Positions 27,211-36,736 of a stretch of DNA of 64,000 bases are shown in pieces. How positions within the stretch are numbered: position 1 is the first letter of the stretch; each line of letters begins with the position of its first letter. The stretch spans positions 62,001 through 126,000 of the forward strand of contig CBDDEE010000029.1 of the NCBI GenBank assembly GCA_965226855.1. The letters run 5' to 3'. A program made the position numbers and the translations under genes. Source of the DNA: JAUXJB01 sp965226855. GTDB lineage: Bacteria > Myxococcota_A > UBA9160 > SZUA-336. Under the pieces are notes generated by a model that was not told where the DNA came from, made no database searches, and saw nothing but the letters and a program-made list of their open reading frames with translations.

Positions 27211-27849
27211 TCATGGGAGCAGGGAAAGCACGGCCGGCAGCTCAGAGACGTTCGATACGATTGCCAGCGGTTCAAACTCCGCGAAGACCTCCGGCCCGAA
27301 GACACCCGTGAGTGTCGCAACGAAGGGGAGCCTCGCGGCTCGGGCCGCTTGCCCATCCACGGGGTGATCTCCGACGTAGATGGCACCGGGCGCGGTTGCT
27401 CCCATCCGCTCCAGCGCCAGCTCCAGGCACGCGGGGTTCGGCTTGTGTTTTGTCACGTCTTCGCCGCCGATGATCACCTGGAAGAACTCCGTCAGTCCTT
27501 CACGGGCGAGGATCGTTTCGATGCGGTAGCGGAACTTCGTGGAGACGATGCCGAGCGTGCGGTCTCGGCGTCGGAGCTCTGCGACCATGGCGGGTACGAA
27601 GTCATAGATGCGCGTGAGCGGGGCCATGACCTGGTCGGCCCGCTCGACGAAGGCCCGCGAGAACTTCTGCACGTCTTCGGGCCCGAGCCTCCCTGCTAGC
27701 TGTTCCAGGCTCGCGTCGAGCGAGAGGCCGATGGTGTGGCGTATCTCGTCTGGAGCCGCCCGCAGTCCGAGCGTTCCCAACGCGTGTCCTATGCACTCGA
27801 TGGCGCCCTCTGACGAGTCGGCCAGAGTGAAGTCGAAGTCGAAGATCAC
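27211..27849 (-). CDS. HAD-family phosphatase (phosphoglycolate phosphatase-like)
   Basis: The ~212-residue core has HAD motif I DFDFTLADSS, motif II in LGIVSTKFRYR, Lys in VTKHKPNPACLE and motif IV in AIYVGDHPVDGQAA. A helical cap sits between motifs I and II. It hydrolyses a small phosphate ester; a phosphoglycolate or pyrophosphate substrate is a guess. The start is uncertain: the frame is open to 27993, but family proteins begin just before VIFDFDF, so the GTG at 27849 is used. Confidence 0.85.
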   Translation of the reverse strand: MIFDFDFTLADSSEGAIECIGHALGTLGLRAAPDEIRHTIGLSLDASLEQLAGRLGPEDVQKFSRAFVERADQVMAPLTRIYDFVPAMVAELRRRDRTLGIVSTKFRYRIETILAREGLTEFFQVIIGGEDVTKHKPNPACLELALERMGATAPGAIYVGDHPVDGQAARAARLPFVATLTGVFGPEVFAEFEPLAIVSNVSELPAVLSLLP

Positions 27850-28095
27850 CGGAGTGGGCAGCGCCGTCGGCTCCTGGTAGTCCTGGCGTCCCGAGAGTCG
27901 AAGCGCAGGCACGGAACTCGGTTCGACCCGTTCGACTTTTCTAAACCTGTCAAGGCTCTCTTGATCTCTTTCCCAAGAAACTCGCGAACGCAACTGGTCC
28001 CGGGACCTGTGAATAGTTCCCGCTTGAGCCGCTCTACGTAGCGGATCGGCTCGATCTTCAGGCGTCTCCGAACCGCAACAAGCGGATCTCCCGAC

Positions 28096-29313
28096 TCATA
28101 CCTTCCGCTTCACGAGGACCCCTTCGTCGAGCAGCCTCTCGAGCTCGTCCGCTTCTACCCCCAGGAGTTCGCTCAGGACCTCTGCGTTGTCCTGTCCCAG
28201 GCTCGGCGCTTCGAGCGAAAGAACCCCGGGGAACGCGGAGAACTTGAGCGGCATGCCGGGTACGTCGAAGTCGCCGTGAATGGAGTCGTGGATCGTCCGG
28301 ACGGTACCGCGCCCGCGCAGGTGCGGGTGGCTCACGGTCTCCGCAACCGACAGCACCGGGCCAACAGGAACGTCGTGAAGCTCCAGCTGCGCCAGCGCGC
28401 TCTCCGAGTCGGGGAAGCGACGGAGCCACGTCTCTATCAGGTCGACGACCTCAGTCTGAATGGCCAGCCTCGCGTGATCGTTCTTGAAGCGCGGATCGCG
28501 GACCAGGTCCGGTCGCTCCATCGCACGGCAGAGGTCCTTCCAGTGGTGGCCGTGTGCCATGATGACGAGGTCGCCGCCGTTCGCACGGAACACTCCGGCC
28601 GGGCAGAGGTAGGTCATGTGGCGGCCATTCCTGGTGGGCCTGAGCTCTCCCCCGCTGGCGCTGTAGCTGCTCACGTTCGTCTCGTGGAAGTGGTAGTAGA
28701 CATCGAGCAGCGAGACATCGAGGTGCTGACCCTCGCCTGTCCGGTCTCGATGGCGCAGCGCCGCCAGGATCGCGAGCGCCGCGTGAGCCCCGGTGCTGAC
28801 GTCCCCGAGCCCAACGGCCGGGATGTAGGGCGCCTCGCCCGGCTCCCCGGTCATAGACGTGACTCCCGCATACGCCTGCGCGATGTAGTCGTAGCCGGGC
28901 TTCTGGGCCAACGGACCGGTCTGACCCAGAGCGGAGATCGAACAGAGGATCGTGTCGGGCCTGATCTCGACCAGCCGCTCGTAGCCCAGGCCGATGTCCC
29001 TCATCACCCCAGGTCGGAAGTTCTCCACCACAACGTCCACCTGCAGAGCCATCCCCTCGATGAGGGCGACGCCGCGGGGATCACGCAGATTCACACAGAC
29101 GCTCTTCTTGCCGCGGTTCTGCTGGACAAAAAACAGGCTCCTGTCCACGCCTTCCAGATTGCGGCGGGTGCGCTCGCCGTGCGGCGCGGACTCGACCTTG
29201 ATGATTTCCGCTCCCATTTCGACCAGTAGGCGGGTGCAGCTCGGACCTGCCAGGTTGCGTGTGAAGTCGAGAACCCGAATACCGGTCAGCACGTGCTCAT
29301 TCGCGGGGGACAT
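28096..29313 (-). CDS. CaiB/BaiF family III CoA-transferase (complete)
   Basis: The 405-residue protein is a full family III CoA-transferase. It shows GIRVLDFTRNLAGPSCTRLL at the start, VENFRPGVMRDIGLGYE, SISALGQTGPLAQKPGYDYI and the probable catalytic Asp in VGLGDVSTGAHAALAILAAL. It transfers CoA between carboxylic acids, probably activating an acid for degradation. It serves as an internal full-length reference for the two shortened copies near 10-11 kb. The amidohydrolase gene lies 27 bases upstream on the same strand, so they are probably co-transcribed. Confidence 0.95.
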   Translation of the reverse strand: MSPANEHVLTGIRVLDFTRNLAGPSCTRLLVEMGAEIIKVESAPHGERTRRNLEGVDRSLFFVQQNRGKKSVCVNLRDPRGVALIEGMALQVDVVVENFRPGVMRDIGLGYERLVEIRPDTILCSISALGQTGPLAQKPGYDYIAQAYAGVTSMTGEPGEAPYIPAVGLGDVSTGAHAALAILAALRHRDRTGEGQHLDVSLLDVYYHFHETNVSSYSASGGELRPTRNGRHMTYLCPAGVFRANGGDLVIMAHGHHWKDLCRAMERPDLVRDPRFKNDHARLAIQTEVVDLIETWLRRFPDSESALAQLELHDVPVGPVLSVAETVSHPHLRGRGTVRTIHDSIHGDFDVPGMPLKFSAFPGVLSLEAPSLGQDNAEVLSELLGVEADELERLLDEGVLVKRKV

Positions 29314-29340
29314 GGCGCTCTCCTGCTCTGTGTCTTGGGC

Positions 29341-30792
29341 CTAGCCAGCGGCCGCGAGCTCTTCGGCGGCCTCCTTCTCGATGATCGTCCCCTTGAAGAA
29401 GTCAGGGTTCGGTCCCGCGTAGAGCTGTACAGCATGGCTGAAGGCAAAACTCCGGAAGTCTTCCGGCGTCATCAAGCCCTTCTCCACCATCTCGTACGCA
29501 TCGGCCGTCGCTCCGGTCATGTCTGTGACGTCCCAGTGGCCCAGATCGAAGCTCATGATCGCCCGCACCTGCGCCCCGAGCGGGTTCAGCTTGCGACTGA
29601 ACGCGACCGTGGACAGCGGATCGTCGGCCTCGCAGCCAAAGTAGAAGTGCGGGATGAACAGGTCCCGCAAGTCCTCCTCCTTCTCGACCTGCATCGCTGA
29701 GAAGTCGTCTCGCAGCTCTGCGGGGATGTCCGGTGTCTCGAGCCCAAGCGTACGCTCGAGCTGGTCCAGCTTGGCGAGGGTTGCCGGGTCGCCGTGACGC
29801 TCGAACAAGTCACGCGCGAGCGCCAGATCCAGGTTCGCGGGATCCAGGTGCTGTTGGGCGGCCAGGCTCCGCTTCTCCCAGCGGGAGAAGATGTCTGCGT
29901 AGAGACGCGAGCCGTTGACCACTCCGCCCTCGAGGAGCGCCACCCGCAGCTTGGGAAATCTCCGAGTGACACCTCCCATGAGCAGGGACTTGCACAGCAC
30001 CTCGCCCGCAGCCGCGAAGTGCCCCATGTGGTTGTACATGTAGGTCGAAATCGAGCGCCGATCGTCGAACCCCATACCTGCCGAGTGCGACGCCACCGCG
30101 AAGCGGAGCTCCTCGCACTTGGCCCAGAAGGGATCGTAGTCGTACGCGCTGTCGATCCCGTAGCTGTCGAGCCAGGTCACGCGACGAGCCAGCTCTGGGT
30201 ACTTGTCCGCAATCTCAGGCACCGGGCGGCGAACATAGGACGGGATCATGGCGACCTTCAGGCCGAGTGCCCTGGCGTGCTCGAGCTCGCGGATCCCCTC
30301 CTCGGGGCTGTGCAAGGGGACCGCCGCCGCAACGGTCATGCGGTCGCTGTACTCGGCGTAAGAGGCCGCCGTGTACTCGTTGAAGGCATGGCAGGTCAGC
30401 GCACGGAACTCGTCATCGGGATGATGGGGGAAGCCCAGTCCCACCGACGGATACAGGACCGTGAAGTCGAGACCCACCTCGTCCATGCGCTCGTGGTAGA
30501 GCTTGGGAAGCATGGAGGTTGCCCGATCCAGCGTGTTCTTCGTGGGCAAGGCCCACCACGGCGGCCGCATCGCACGCTGCTGCCGACGTTCGTCCCAAGT
30601 CATCTGATACCAGTTTTTGCGGCCCGAACGCCCCGCGCCGCCAAAGCGCTGCACGGCGTCGTTCCCGCCGGCTTCCTTGAGGAAATCCAGAAACACTGGC
30701 ATGAACTCCACGATGTGGGAGTCGCCGTCGATCAAGGGGTGTTCGAGCTTTGCCCGAACCTCTGCCGCCCTCGAAACTCGAGTCTCGCTCAT
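29341..30792 (-). CDS. Amidohydrolase-2 family metal-dependent hydrolase
   Basis: The 483-residue protein belongs to the amidohydrolase-2 (TIM-barrel) family. The N-terminal IDGDSHIVEF takes the place of the usual HxH metal site, with DxH instead. Later blocks include FAVASHSAGMGF, FPKLRVALLEGGV and IMSFDLGHWD (Asp and His). Related proteins cleave or decarboxylate aromatic or lactone intermediates. The ATG at 30792 has GGAG 8 bases upstream. It diverges from the thiol-dioxygenase gene and sits in one run with a CoA-transferase, which suggests catabolism of an organic acid. Confidence 0.88.
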   Translation of the reverse strand: MSETRVSRAAEVRAKLEHPLIDGDSHIVEFMPVFLDFLKEAGGNDAVQRFGGAGRSGRKNWYQMTWDERRQQRAMRPPWWALPTKNTLDRATSMLPKLYHERMDEVGLDFTVLYPSVGLGFPHHPDDEFRALTCHAFNEYTAASYAEYSDRMTVAAAVPLHSPEEGIRELEHARALGLKVAMIPSYVRRPVPEIADKYPELARRVTWLDSYGIDSAYDYDPFWAKCEELRFAVASHSAGMGFDDRRSISTYMYNHMGHFAAAGEVLCKSLLMGGVTRRFPKLRVALLEGGVVNGSRLYADIFSRWEKRSLAAQQHLDPANLDLALARDLFERHGDPATLAKLDQLERTLGLETPDIPAELRDDFSAMQVEKEEDLRDLFIPHFYFGCEADDPLSTVAFSRKLNPLGAQVRAIMSFDLGHWDVTDMTGATADAYEMVEKGLMTPEDFRSFAFSHAVQLYAGPNPDFFKGTIIEKEAAEELAAAG

Positions 30793-30918
30793 CCTCACAA
30801 CTCCATGTCACGGTCGCTCATCGCGCCCCGATGCGCTGCTCGGGCAGGCTTCCCACCGGTGACGACGCCGACACCCCAGTATACTTCCCCCCAGAGCGTC
30901 GCTTGGAAGGGATTGGAC

Positions 30919-31503
30919 ATGACTGTGGCCAGCGATCGAGGCGAAGCGATTGCCGAGACCGTGGACCGGATCCGCCGCCTGGAGAGCGAGCTGGGGGTCA
31001 CTCGACAAGGGGTCGAAGCGATCCAGAAGGCCCTGCTCGAGCTCGCCGCGCGTGAAGAGCTGTTCCCGCCCGCGAGCCTTCCGCTGCCTGATCCAGCGGC
31101 GGGGCAGAGCACGCGCTTGTATCGCCTGTCAGAAGACGCCGATCACCGCTTCGCGCTCTACGCGAACGCCTCGCGGGGCGGCGTCGACAGCCCGGCGCAC
31201 AACCATACGACCTGGGCCGTCGTGGTCGGGATGAGGGGCGAGGAGCTGAACCGCTTTTATAGGCGTACAGAAGATGGAGGCGTCGAGCAGATCAGCGAGG
31301 TGACCGTGCGCAGCGGGACAGGCGTCGCCATGCTCCCGGACGACGTTCACTCGATTCATATGCACGGTGACGAGCCGGTGCTGAACTTCCACATGTACGG
31401 CCTCGCCATCCCGCAGCTCGTGGAGCGAGAGTATTTTGATCCACGTCGACGCTCGTGGCAGGTCCTTCCCCCGCTCAGCGAGATCCACGATCCGGAGTTC
31501 TGA
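30919..31503 (+). CDS. Cysteine-dioxygenase-type thiol dioxygenase (cupin)
   Basis: The 194-residue protein ends in a cupin core with two metal-site histidines in SPAHNHTTWAVVVG and the third in LPDDVHSIHMHG. This matches the 3-His Fe(II) site of cysteine or 3-mercaptopropionate dioxygenases, which turn a thiol into a sulfinate with O2. An N-terminal helical segment (about 1-55) is longer than usual. The four-domain rhodanese gene follows after 3 bases, so the two work together in sulfur handling. A TATACT box at 30880-30885 is a possible -10. Confidence 0.85.
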   Translation: MTVASDRGEAIAETVDRIRRLESELGVTRQGVEAIQKALLELAAREELFPPASLPLPDPAAGQSTRLYRLSEDADHRFALYANASRGGVDSPAHNHTTWAVVVGMRGEELNRFYRRTEDGGVEQISEVTVRSGTGVAMLPDDVHSIHMHGDEPVLNFHMYGLAIPQLVEREYFDPRRRSWQVLPPLSEIHDPEF

Positions 31504-31506
31504 GAG

Positions 31507-33123
31507 GTGACTCGGTGGGTCACGCCAGCGCGGCTCAAGGAGTCGATCGGCGACCGCGCTGAGCTCGCCTTGCTGGACGTCCGAGAGCAAGGCGCCTTCT
31601 CCACCGGGCACCTGTTCCTGGCCTCTTGTCTCCCGCTGAGCCGGCTCGAGATCGGGGTCGACGCGCTTGTCCCTCGTCGCGGAGTTCGCATGGTCCTTTG
31701 CGATGGGGGCGAGGACGGTTCGCACCTGGCCCGGGCTGCCAGCGCGCGGCTCGCGGACCTGGGCTTTGCGGAGCCCGGTGTCCTCGAGGGGGGCGTGCAG
31801 GGCTGGCAGAACCAGGGGTACGAGCTCTTCTCGGGCGTCAACGTGCCCAGCAAGGCGTTTGGAGAATTCGTCGAGCGCACGTACCACACTCCGCACTTGA
31901 CGGCCGAGGAGCTGCGCGCGCGCCTCGAGCGCCGAGAGAAGATCACGGTCCTCGACGCCCGCCCGCTCGAAGAGTACCGGCGCATGTGCATTCCCGGCGG
32001 GATCGACGTCCCGGGCGCAGAGCTGGTCTACCGAGTCAGCGACATCGCGACTGACCCCGACGCGCTGGTCGTGGTCAACTGCGCGGGTCGTACGCGGAGC
32101 ATTATCGGCGCGCAGTCGCTGATCAACGCCGGTATCCCGCAGCGGGTTGCGGCGCTCAAGGACGGCACAATGGGCTGGCAGCTCGCGGGGTATTCGCTCG
32201 AGCACGATCAGGATCGGCAAGCGCCCGAGCCGTCTGCAGCCGCTCTGCAGGAGAGTCGAGCGGCCGCTGAGCGCGTCGCTCGGCGTTTTGGCGTACGGAC
32301 ACTGACCCGTGTCGAGCTCGAGGTGTGGCGCGCGGAGGAAAGCAAGCACACGCTTTACCTGCTCGACGTGCGCTCGCCCCAAGAGTATGCAGCCGGCCAC
32401 TTGCCCGGTTCGCGCAGCGCACCCGGTGGTCAGCTGGTCCAGGCCACGGACGAATTCATGGCGACGCGCAACGCGCGCATCGTCCTGGTCGACGACACAC
32501 AGGTGCGCTCCACGCTGACGGCTTCGTGGCTGATCCAGCTCGGCTGGGACGAGGTCCGCGTCCTCGAGGGCGGTCTTCAGGGGATCGAGCTGGAGCGTAG
32601 CGATTCTGCCGCCAAGCCACTCGGCTTCCGCGAGGCCCGCACCCTGTCTGCGCACGAGCTAGAGAAGGAGCTCGCCGACGGGGAGTCGATCGTTGTTCTG
32701 GATCTGGCTAGCAGCGCGGAGTTTCGCGCCGCCCACATTCCGGGCGCCTGGTGGGGTGTGCGCGCGCGACTCGGGCAGTGTCTCGAGCGCGCGCCAGACG
32801 CGCAGTCGCTGATTCTGACCTCGCCCGATGCGACCCTCGCGCATCTCGGAGCCGGAGACCTGGCCGGCTCGCGCGCTGGGGTCCGGGTGCTGGCTGGCGG
32901 CACGCGCGCGTGGCTCGCCGCGGGCTTTCCCACCGAGCCCGGACTCGAGAAGACCACCACGGTGACCGACGACGTCTGGTTCCGACCGTACGAGCACCGC
33001 AACGCGATGGAGCGCTGGATGCGCGAGTACCTGCTCTGGGAGGTGGGGCTACTCGAGCAGATCGAGCGCGACGGAGATGCCGGCTTCCGCAGCTTCGAGG
33101 GCGCACCCAACACGGGTGATTGA
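31507..33123 (+). CDS. Four-domain rhodanese-repeat protein
   Basis: The 538-residue protein has four rhodanese-like domains at about 1-115, 130-235, 265-360 and 370-480, with a charged C-terminal tail. Domain 1 has Cys in MVLCDGGEDGS and domain 2 in VVVNCAGRTRS. Domain 3 (IVLVDDTQVRS) and domain 4 (LILTSPDATLA) have lost the Cys and are likely structural. It may take up the sulfur product of the thiol-dioxygenase reaction or carry persulfide between domains. It starts with GTG 3 bases after the dioxygenase stop, with GAG in the overlap as ribosome site. Confidence 0.9.
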   Translation: MTRWVTPARLKESIGDRAELALLDVREQGAFSTGHLFLASCLPLSRLEIGVDALVPRRGVRMVLCDGGEDGSHLARAASARLADLGFAEPGVLEGGVQGWQNQGYELFSGVNVPSKAFGEFVERTYHTPHLTAEELRARLERREKITVLDARPLEEYRRMCIPGGIDVPGAELVYRVSDIATDPDALVVVNCAGRTRSIIGAQSLINAGIPQRVAALKDGTMGWQLAGYSLEHDQDRQAPEPSAAALQESRAAAERVARRFGVRTLTRVELEVWRAEESKHTLYLLDVRSPQEYAAGHLPGSRSAPGGQLVQATDEFMATRNARIVLVDDTQVRSTLTASWLIQLGWDEVRVLEGGLQGIELERSDSAAKPLGFREARTLSAHELEKELADGESIVVLDLASSAEFRAAHIPGAWWGVRARLGQCLERAPDAQSLILTSPDATLAHLGAGDLAGSRAGVRVLAGGTRAWLAAGFPTEPGLEKTTTVTDDVWFRPYEHRNAMERWMREYLLWEVGLLEQIERDGDAGFRSFEGAPNTGD

Positions 33124-33165
33124 CGAGAGCTGCGCGAGCGTTCCTTCCCGGCCCCGGGCGCCCGA

Positions 33166-34248
33166 TTAGGGCCGAACCTCGTAATAGAGGTTTCCCGGGT
33201 CGTCGAAGTCGTGAGTGACAAAACGCGTGAAGCCCGCCGCGCGGACCATCTTCTCCGCCACCTCGGGGTTGAAGCCCAGCGTTCCGAGCCCCTCGCCGCC
33301 CGGCTCTGATAGCGCCGACGACATGCAGGCCGATACGGAGAAGCCGTAAAACATGGCGAGCAGCGGGTTGCGCAGGTTGTCCTCGAAACGCGGTTTGCTG
33401 CGAATGTCCTTGATCAGCCAGGTTCCGTCTGGCCGCAGTGCCCGCCGGATCGCGGCCGTGACCAGCGTCGGCCGGGTCATGTCGTGCATGCAGTCGAAGG
33501 TAATAAGGAAGTCGTAGGTCGGCTCGCGCGGCAGGTCTTCGCCGCCGGCGACTTGGAGCTGCACGTTCTCCAGGCCGCGCCTTTCCACCTTGCTCCGGGC
33601 GCGCTCGATCGCGTGCGCGCTCGGGTCGTAGCCGTGGAACTCGCAGCTCGGAAACGCCTCGGCCATGGCTAGTAGCGCCACCCCCGCGCCGCAGCCCACG
33701 TCGGCGGCCACCCCGCCCGCCGTGAGGCGGGCCGAAACGTCAGGAAGTGCGGGGATGATCTCCGGCACCAGTGAGTGCCGCACCCAGGGGCCGAGCATGC
33801 GTTCCGTGCGGTGGGCGGCGTTCGGGCCCAGCTCCTGATACGTGAGCCCGATCCCGGTTTGAAACGCTTCGACCAGCCGGTCTACGACACCGCGCTCTGT
33901 CGGCTCGGAGAACGCCCCAGCCGAGAAGGCACGGCTGTCCTCGTCTGCGAGGACTGCGGCCCCGATCGGCGTGAGCTCGAAGCGGTCGCCCTCGTGGTAG
34001 CGCAGCAGGCGCGCGGCTGCCTGGTTCCGCAACCACTCCAGTAGCCAGCGCTCCTGGAGTCCAGTGCGGTCGGCCAGCTGGGCCGCTGTGACCAAGCCCG
34101 CGCCCTGCAGGGCCTGGTATAGGCCGAGACGGTCGCCCAGGTGGATCATGAGGGAGACGACCTCGCCCTGCTTGTAGCTCCATACGTTGAGCGAATACGC
34201 CCGGAGTTCGTCCGGGTCGATCTCTTTCTGTGGCTGTGTGTCGCTCAT
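33166..34248 (-). CDS. Methyltransferase with N-terminal winged helix
   Basis: The 360-residue protein has an N-terminal winged-helix dimerisation segment (LGLYQALQGAGLVTAAQLAD, then RWLLEWLRNQAAARLL) and a SAM domain with motif I ADVGCGAGVALL. The order is that of O-methyltransferase-like and Rv2258c-like proteins. Substrate unknown. The ATG at 34248 is chosen because AGGAACG lies just before it; the longer frame to 34542 runs into another region. It ends close to the convergent rhodanese gene and is followed upstream by the GPH transporter. Confidence 0.88.
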   Translation of the reverse strand: MSDTQPQKEIDPDELRAYSLNVWSYKQGEVVSLMIHLGDRLGLYQALQGAGLVTAAQLADRTGLQERWLLEWLRNQAAARLLRYHEGDRFELTPIGAAVLADEDSRAFSAGAFSEPTERGVVDRLVEAFQTGIGLTYQELGPNAAHRTERMLGPWVRHSLVPEIIPALPDVSARLTAGGVAADVGCGAGVALLAMAEAFPSCEFHGYDPSAHAIERARSKVERRGLENVQLQVAGGEDLPREPTYDFLITFDCMHDMTRPTLVTAAIRRALRPDGTWLIKDIRSKPRFEDNLRNPLLAMFYGFSVSACMSSALSEPGGEGLGTLGFNPEVAEKMVRAAGFTRFVTHDFDDPGNLYYEVRP

Positions 34249-34288
34249 CCTCGTTCCTCCCGGCTTCAAGCCTACCAGCGCGCGCGGA

Positions 34289-35728
34289 TCATAACAGCTC
34301 GTCTTCTCTGGCTCGAAGGGTCTCGACGCGTTCGTTGTGACCGGAGCGCGTGATCCGGTAGAAGGACAGCGACGCCAGCGCCAGGAAATAGAGGACCATG
34401 AGCAGGGGTCCGAAGATGAGCCCCAGGTTGAAGAGCACTTCTTCTGGAACCTCTCCAGGTTGGGCCGCGCGAGGGAAGTGGATGAGATCGAGCGCGATGC
34501 CGGCCAGCAATGTGCCAAGCCCGGAGGTGGCCTTCGCGGCAAACGTACGGGCGGCGAAGAAGAGCCCCTCTTCTCTACGACCGGTCTTCATCTCGCTGTG
34601 CTCGACGATGTCGGCCAGCATCGAGGACTGAACGATGCCGAACATCACGATCACGGCGACGTCGGTGATGGCGTGGAAGGTGATGATCGGCAGCAGGTAC
34701 GGGCTGTCGTTGTCCGGGAACCAGCCGAGCAGGCGGAGAACCACGGGCAGGGCCCCGTAGACGATCGCGATCGCATAGAGCCCGAGCGCGCTGGCCCTCT
34801 TGTCGAAGCGACGCGTCAGGATCGGAGCGGCGACGGCCGCGAGAGCAGCGGAGAGGAAGAGCGAGAGCGTGATCCAGCGGATGTCGGAGGATGTGAAGCC
34901 CCAGAAGTAGTTGTTGATGTAGGCGTTGAAATTCGTGCTCACGCCTGCCCCAATCGCCGCGAACAGGCCCGCGACGAACAGCGCGAGGAAGTTCCGGTTG
35001 GAGAGCGTGATCCGGAGCTCGCGCGCAATCTGCATGAGGCCGTAGGAGTCCCTCTGCGCGGGCGCCTTGAGCTGCGGGATGTATCGGTGAAGCCCGATCG
35101 AGGAGCCCAGGATCGAGACCAGTATGATCCCAGCGCCCACGAGTCCGTAGGAGTGGTAGCCCGCGGGGTTCAGCACGCCGTTCGGGTACTCTGGCGTGTC
35201 CGCCAGAAAGACCCCCCACGCGAGCACCGCCATGGAGAGACCGCCGTACCAGCCGAACAGGTAGCGCAGGCTCAGGAGCGAGGTTCGCTCGTCGTAGTCT
35301 TCCGTGAGCTCTGCGACGATGCTCGTGCTCGGGATCTCGTACAGAGTGATCAGGAATCGGATTAAGATGGAGACGGCCGTCAGGTAAAGGAACAAGCCCA
35401 GCTGGGAAAGCTGCTCGATCGGCGGTGTCCAGAGAAAGAAGTAACAGACGGCCACCGGCAGGGCGGACGCGTACATGAAGGGGTGTCTACGACCCCAACG
35501 CGAATGTGTGTTGTCTGACCAGAACCCGACCAGCGGATCGGAGATCGCGTCGAAGATGAGGGCGATCATGAGGGCCAGGCCGGCCAGAGAGGCGGGCATC
35601 CCCAGCACCTGGCTGTAGTAGATCATCAGGAAGTAAGAAAACCCGTTGTCCTTGACGCCGTAAGCAGCGGCGCCAAAGCCGTACAGCCAGCGCGCCCGTC
35701 TTGTGATGGCCGGAGCAGCGGCCGTCAC
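34289..35728 (-). CDS. GPH/MFS-2 family symporter
   Basis: The 479-residue protein has about 12 membrane helices and the GPH hallmark sequence DAISDPLVGFWSDNTHSRWG, then RRHPFMYASALP. GPH members carry sugars or glycosides with H+ or Na+. Here the substrate is unknown; related proteins in degradative clusters may carry other solutes. Charged Asp in DNGFSYFLM and DAISDP is typical of cation coupling. It precedes the methyltransferase gene by 40 bases on the same strand. Confidence 0.9.
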   Translation of the reverse strand: MTAAAPAITRRARWLYGFGAAAYGVKDNGFSYFLMIYYSQVLGMPASLAGLALMIALIFDAISDPLVGFWSDNTHSRWGRRHPFMYASALPVAVCYFFLWTPPIEQLSQLGLFLYLTAVSILIRFLITLYEIPSTSIVAELTEDYDERTSLLSLRYLFGWYGGLSMAVLAWGVFLADTPEYPNGVLNPAGYHSYGLVGAGIILVSILGSSIGLHRYIPQLKAPAQRDSYGLMQIARELRITLSNRNFLALFVAGLFAAIGAGVSTNFNAYINNYFWGFTSSDIRWITLSLFLSAALAAVAAPILTRRFDKRASALGLYAIAIVYGALPVVLRLLGWFPDNDSPYLLPIITFHAITDVAVIVMFGIVQSSMLADIVEHSEMKTGRREEGLFFAARTFAAKATSGLGTLLAGIALDLIHFPRAAQPGEVPEEVLFNLGLIFGPLLMVLYFLALASLSFYRITRSGHNERVETLRAREDELL

Positions 35729-35736
35729 TGGGGTCG

Positions 35737-35755
35737 GCCCTCAGGCCTTCGCTGC
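35737..35755 (+). repeat. Possible remnant of the palindromic intergenic repeat
   Basis: A short CCTCAGGCCTTCGCTGCC string matches parts of the central region of copies 1 and 2, with the second half of the first stem lost. It lies in the intergenic space between the enoyl-CoA hydratase and transporter genes. It could be chance. Confidence 0.3.
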
Positions 35756-35821
35756 CAGACAGGGACCGGCCAGGTCCTGGGCGAGGTCGAGAACGACGAG
35801 GTCGGCGAGTGCGTTAGCCGC

Positions 35822-36655
35822 TCAACGACCCTTGAAGACGGGGGTTCGCTTCTCGTGAAAGGACGCGAAGCCCTCTCGTGCGTCCTCCGTGTCCGGGTTG
35901 CGCGCGCCGACCTCGAGCTCGTGAGCCAGCGAGTCGCGCAAGCCGTGACTTGCCGAGAACTCGATGGCCTGCTTGTAGACTCCGGCCGTGACGGTAGGAA
36001 GCCCCGCCAGCATCTCGATGTACTCGGCCGCGCGCTTGTCGAACTCGTCCGCTGGCCAGACGCGTGTGGCCCAGCCCCACTCGAGCGCCTCCTGCGCCTT
36101 CAGGTGGCGGCCCGTCATGAGCAGCTCCAGCGCGCGTCCCTGCCCGACGATGCGTGGCACGAACCAGGAGCTGCCGCCATTGAGGGCGATCGCACGGGTC
36201 GCCCGGTGATCGCCCACCTCGATGTCGTCCGCGCACAGGCGCAGGTCGCAGGCGTTCGCCAGCTCGAAGCCGTGGCCGAGCGCCCAGCCGTGGATCAGGG
36301 CGACGACGGGCTTCGGGAGCTCGCGGATCGCCAGGAGCAGCTGGTGGTGCACGGTTGCCGAGCTGTCGACGCCCGGCTCGCCGTCCATGTACTTCAGGTC
36401 GTCGCCGGAGCAGAACGAGCGTGTTCCGGTGCCTCGGATCGCGACCACTCGGATCTCTGGCGTGGTCCGGGCGTGCTGGATCAGCTGGTGCACCTCTCGC
36501 AGCAGGCGGAAATTGAGCGCGTTCAGTCGCTCGGGGCGGTTGAGCACGATCGAGAGCACGCCCGACGTGGAGACATCCCAGAGCGCGTGTCTCCACTCGC
36601 GTTCCGCAACAGGAGGCAGGCTGCGGGGGCGCCTGGTTTCCTCGTTCTCTGTCAT
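35822..36655 (-). CDS. Enoyl-CoA hydratase/isomerase family protein
   Basis: The 277-residue crotonase-fold protein has GVLSIVLNRPERLNALNF, the first oxyanion segment RSFCSGDDLKYM and the second HGWALGHGFELANACD. The Glu expected in the third region is replaced around DHRATRAIALNGG, so the reaction may be isomerase- or lyase-like rather than hydration. The ATG at 36655 begins the family N-terminus plus ~30 residues. It diverges from the thioesterase gene at 36737 by 81 bases, a shared control region. Confidence 0.9.
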   Translation of the reverse strand: MTENEETRRPRSLPPVAEREWRHALWDVSTSGVLSIVLNRPERLNALNFRLLREVHQLIQHARTTPEIRVVAIRGTGTRSFCSGDDLKYMDGEPGVDSSATVHHQLLLAIRELPKPVVALIHGWALGHGFELANACDLRLCADDIEVGDHRATRAIALNGGSSWFVPRIVGQGRALELLMTGRHLKAQEALEWGWATRVWPADEFDKRAAEYIEMLAGLPTVTAGVYKQAIEFSASHGLRDSLAHELEVGARNPDTEDAREGFASFHEKRTPVFKGR

Positions 36656-36736
36656 CGCAGCTTCACATGCTACCACCTCGCGCTTTCCATGGTGGTATCG
36701 TGAACGTTGGAAGGGCCGGTGGGCCAGGAGGATTGG

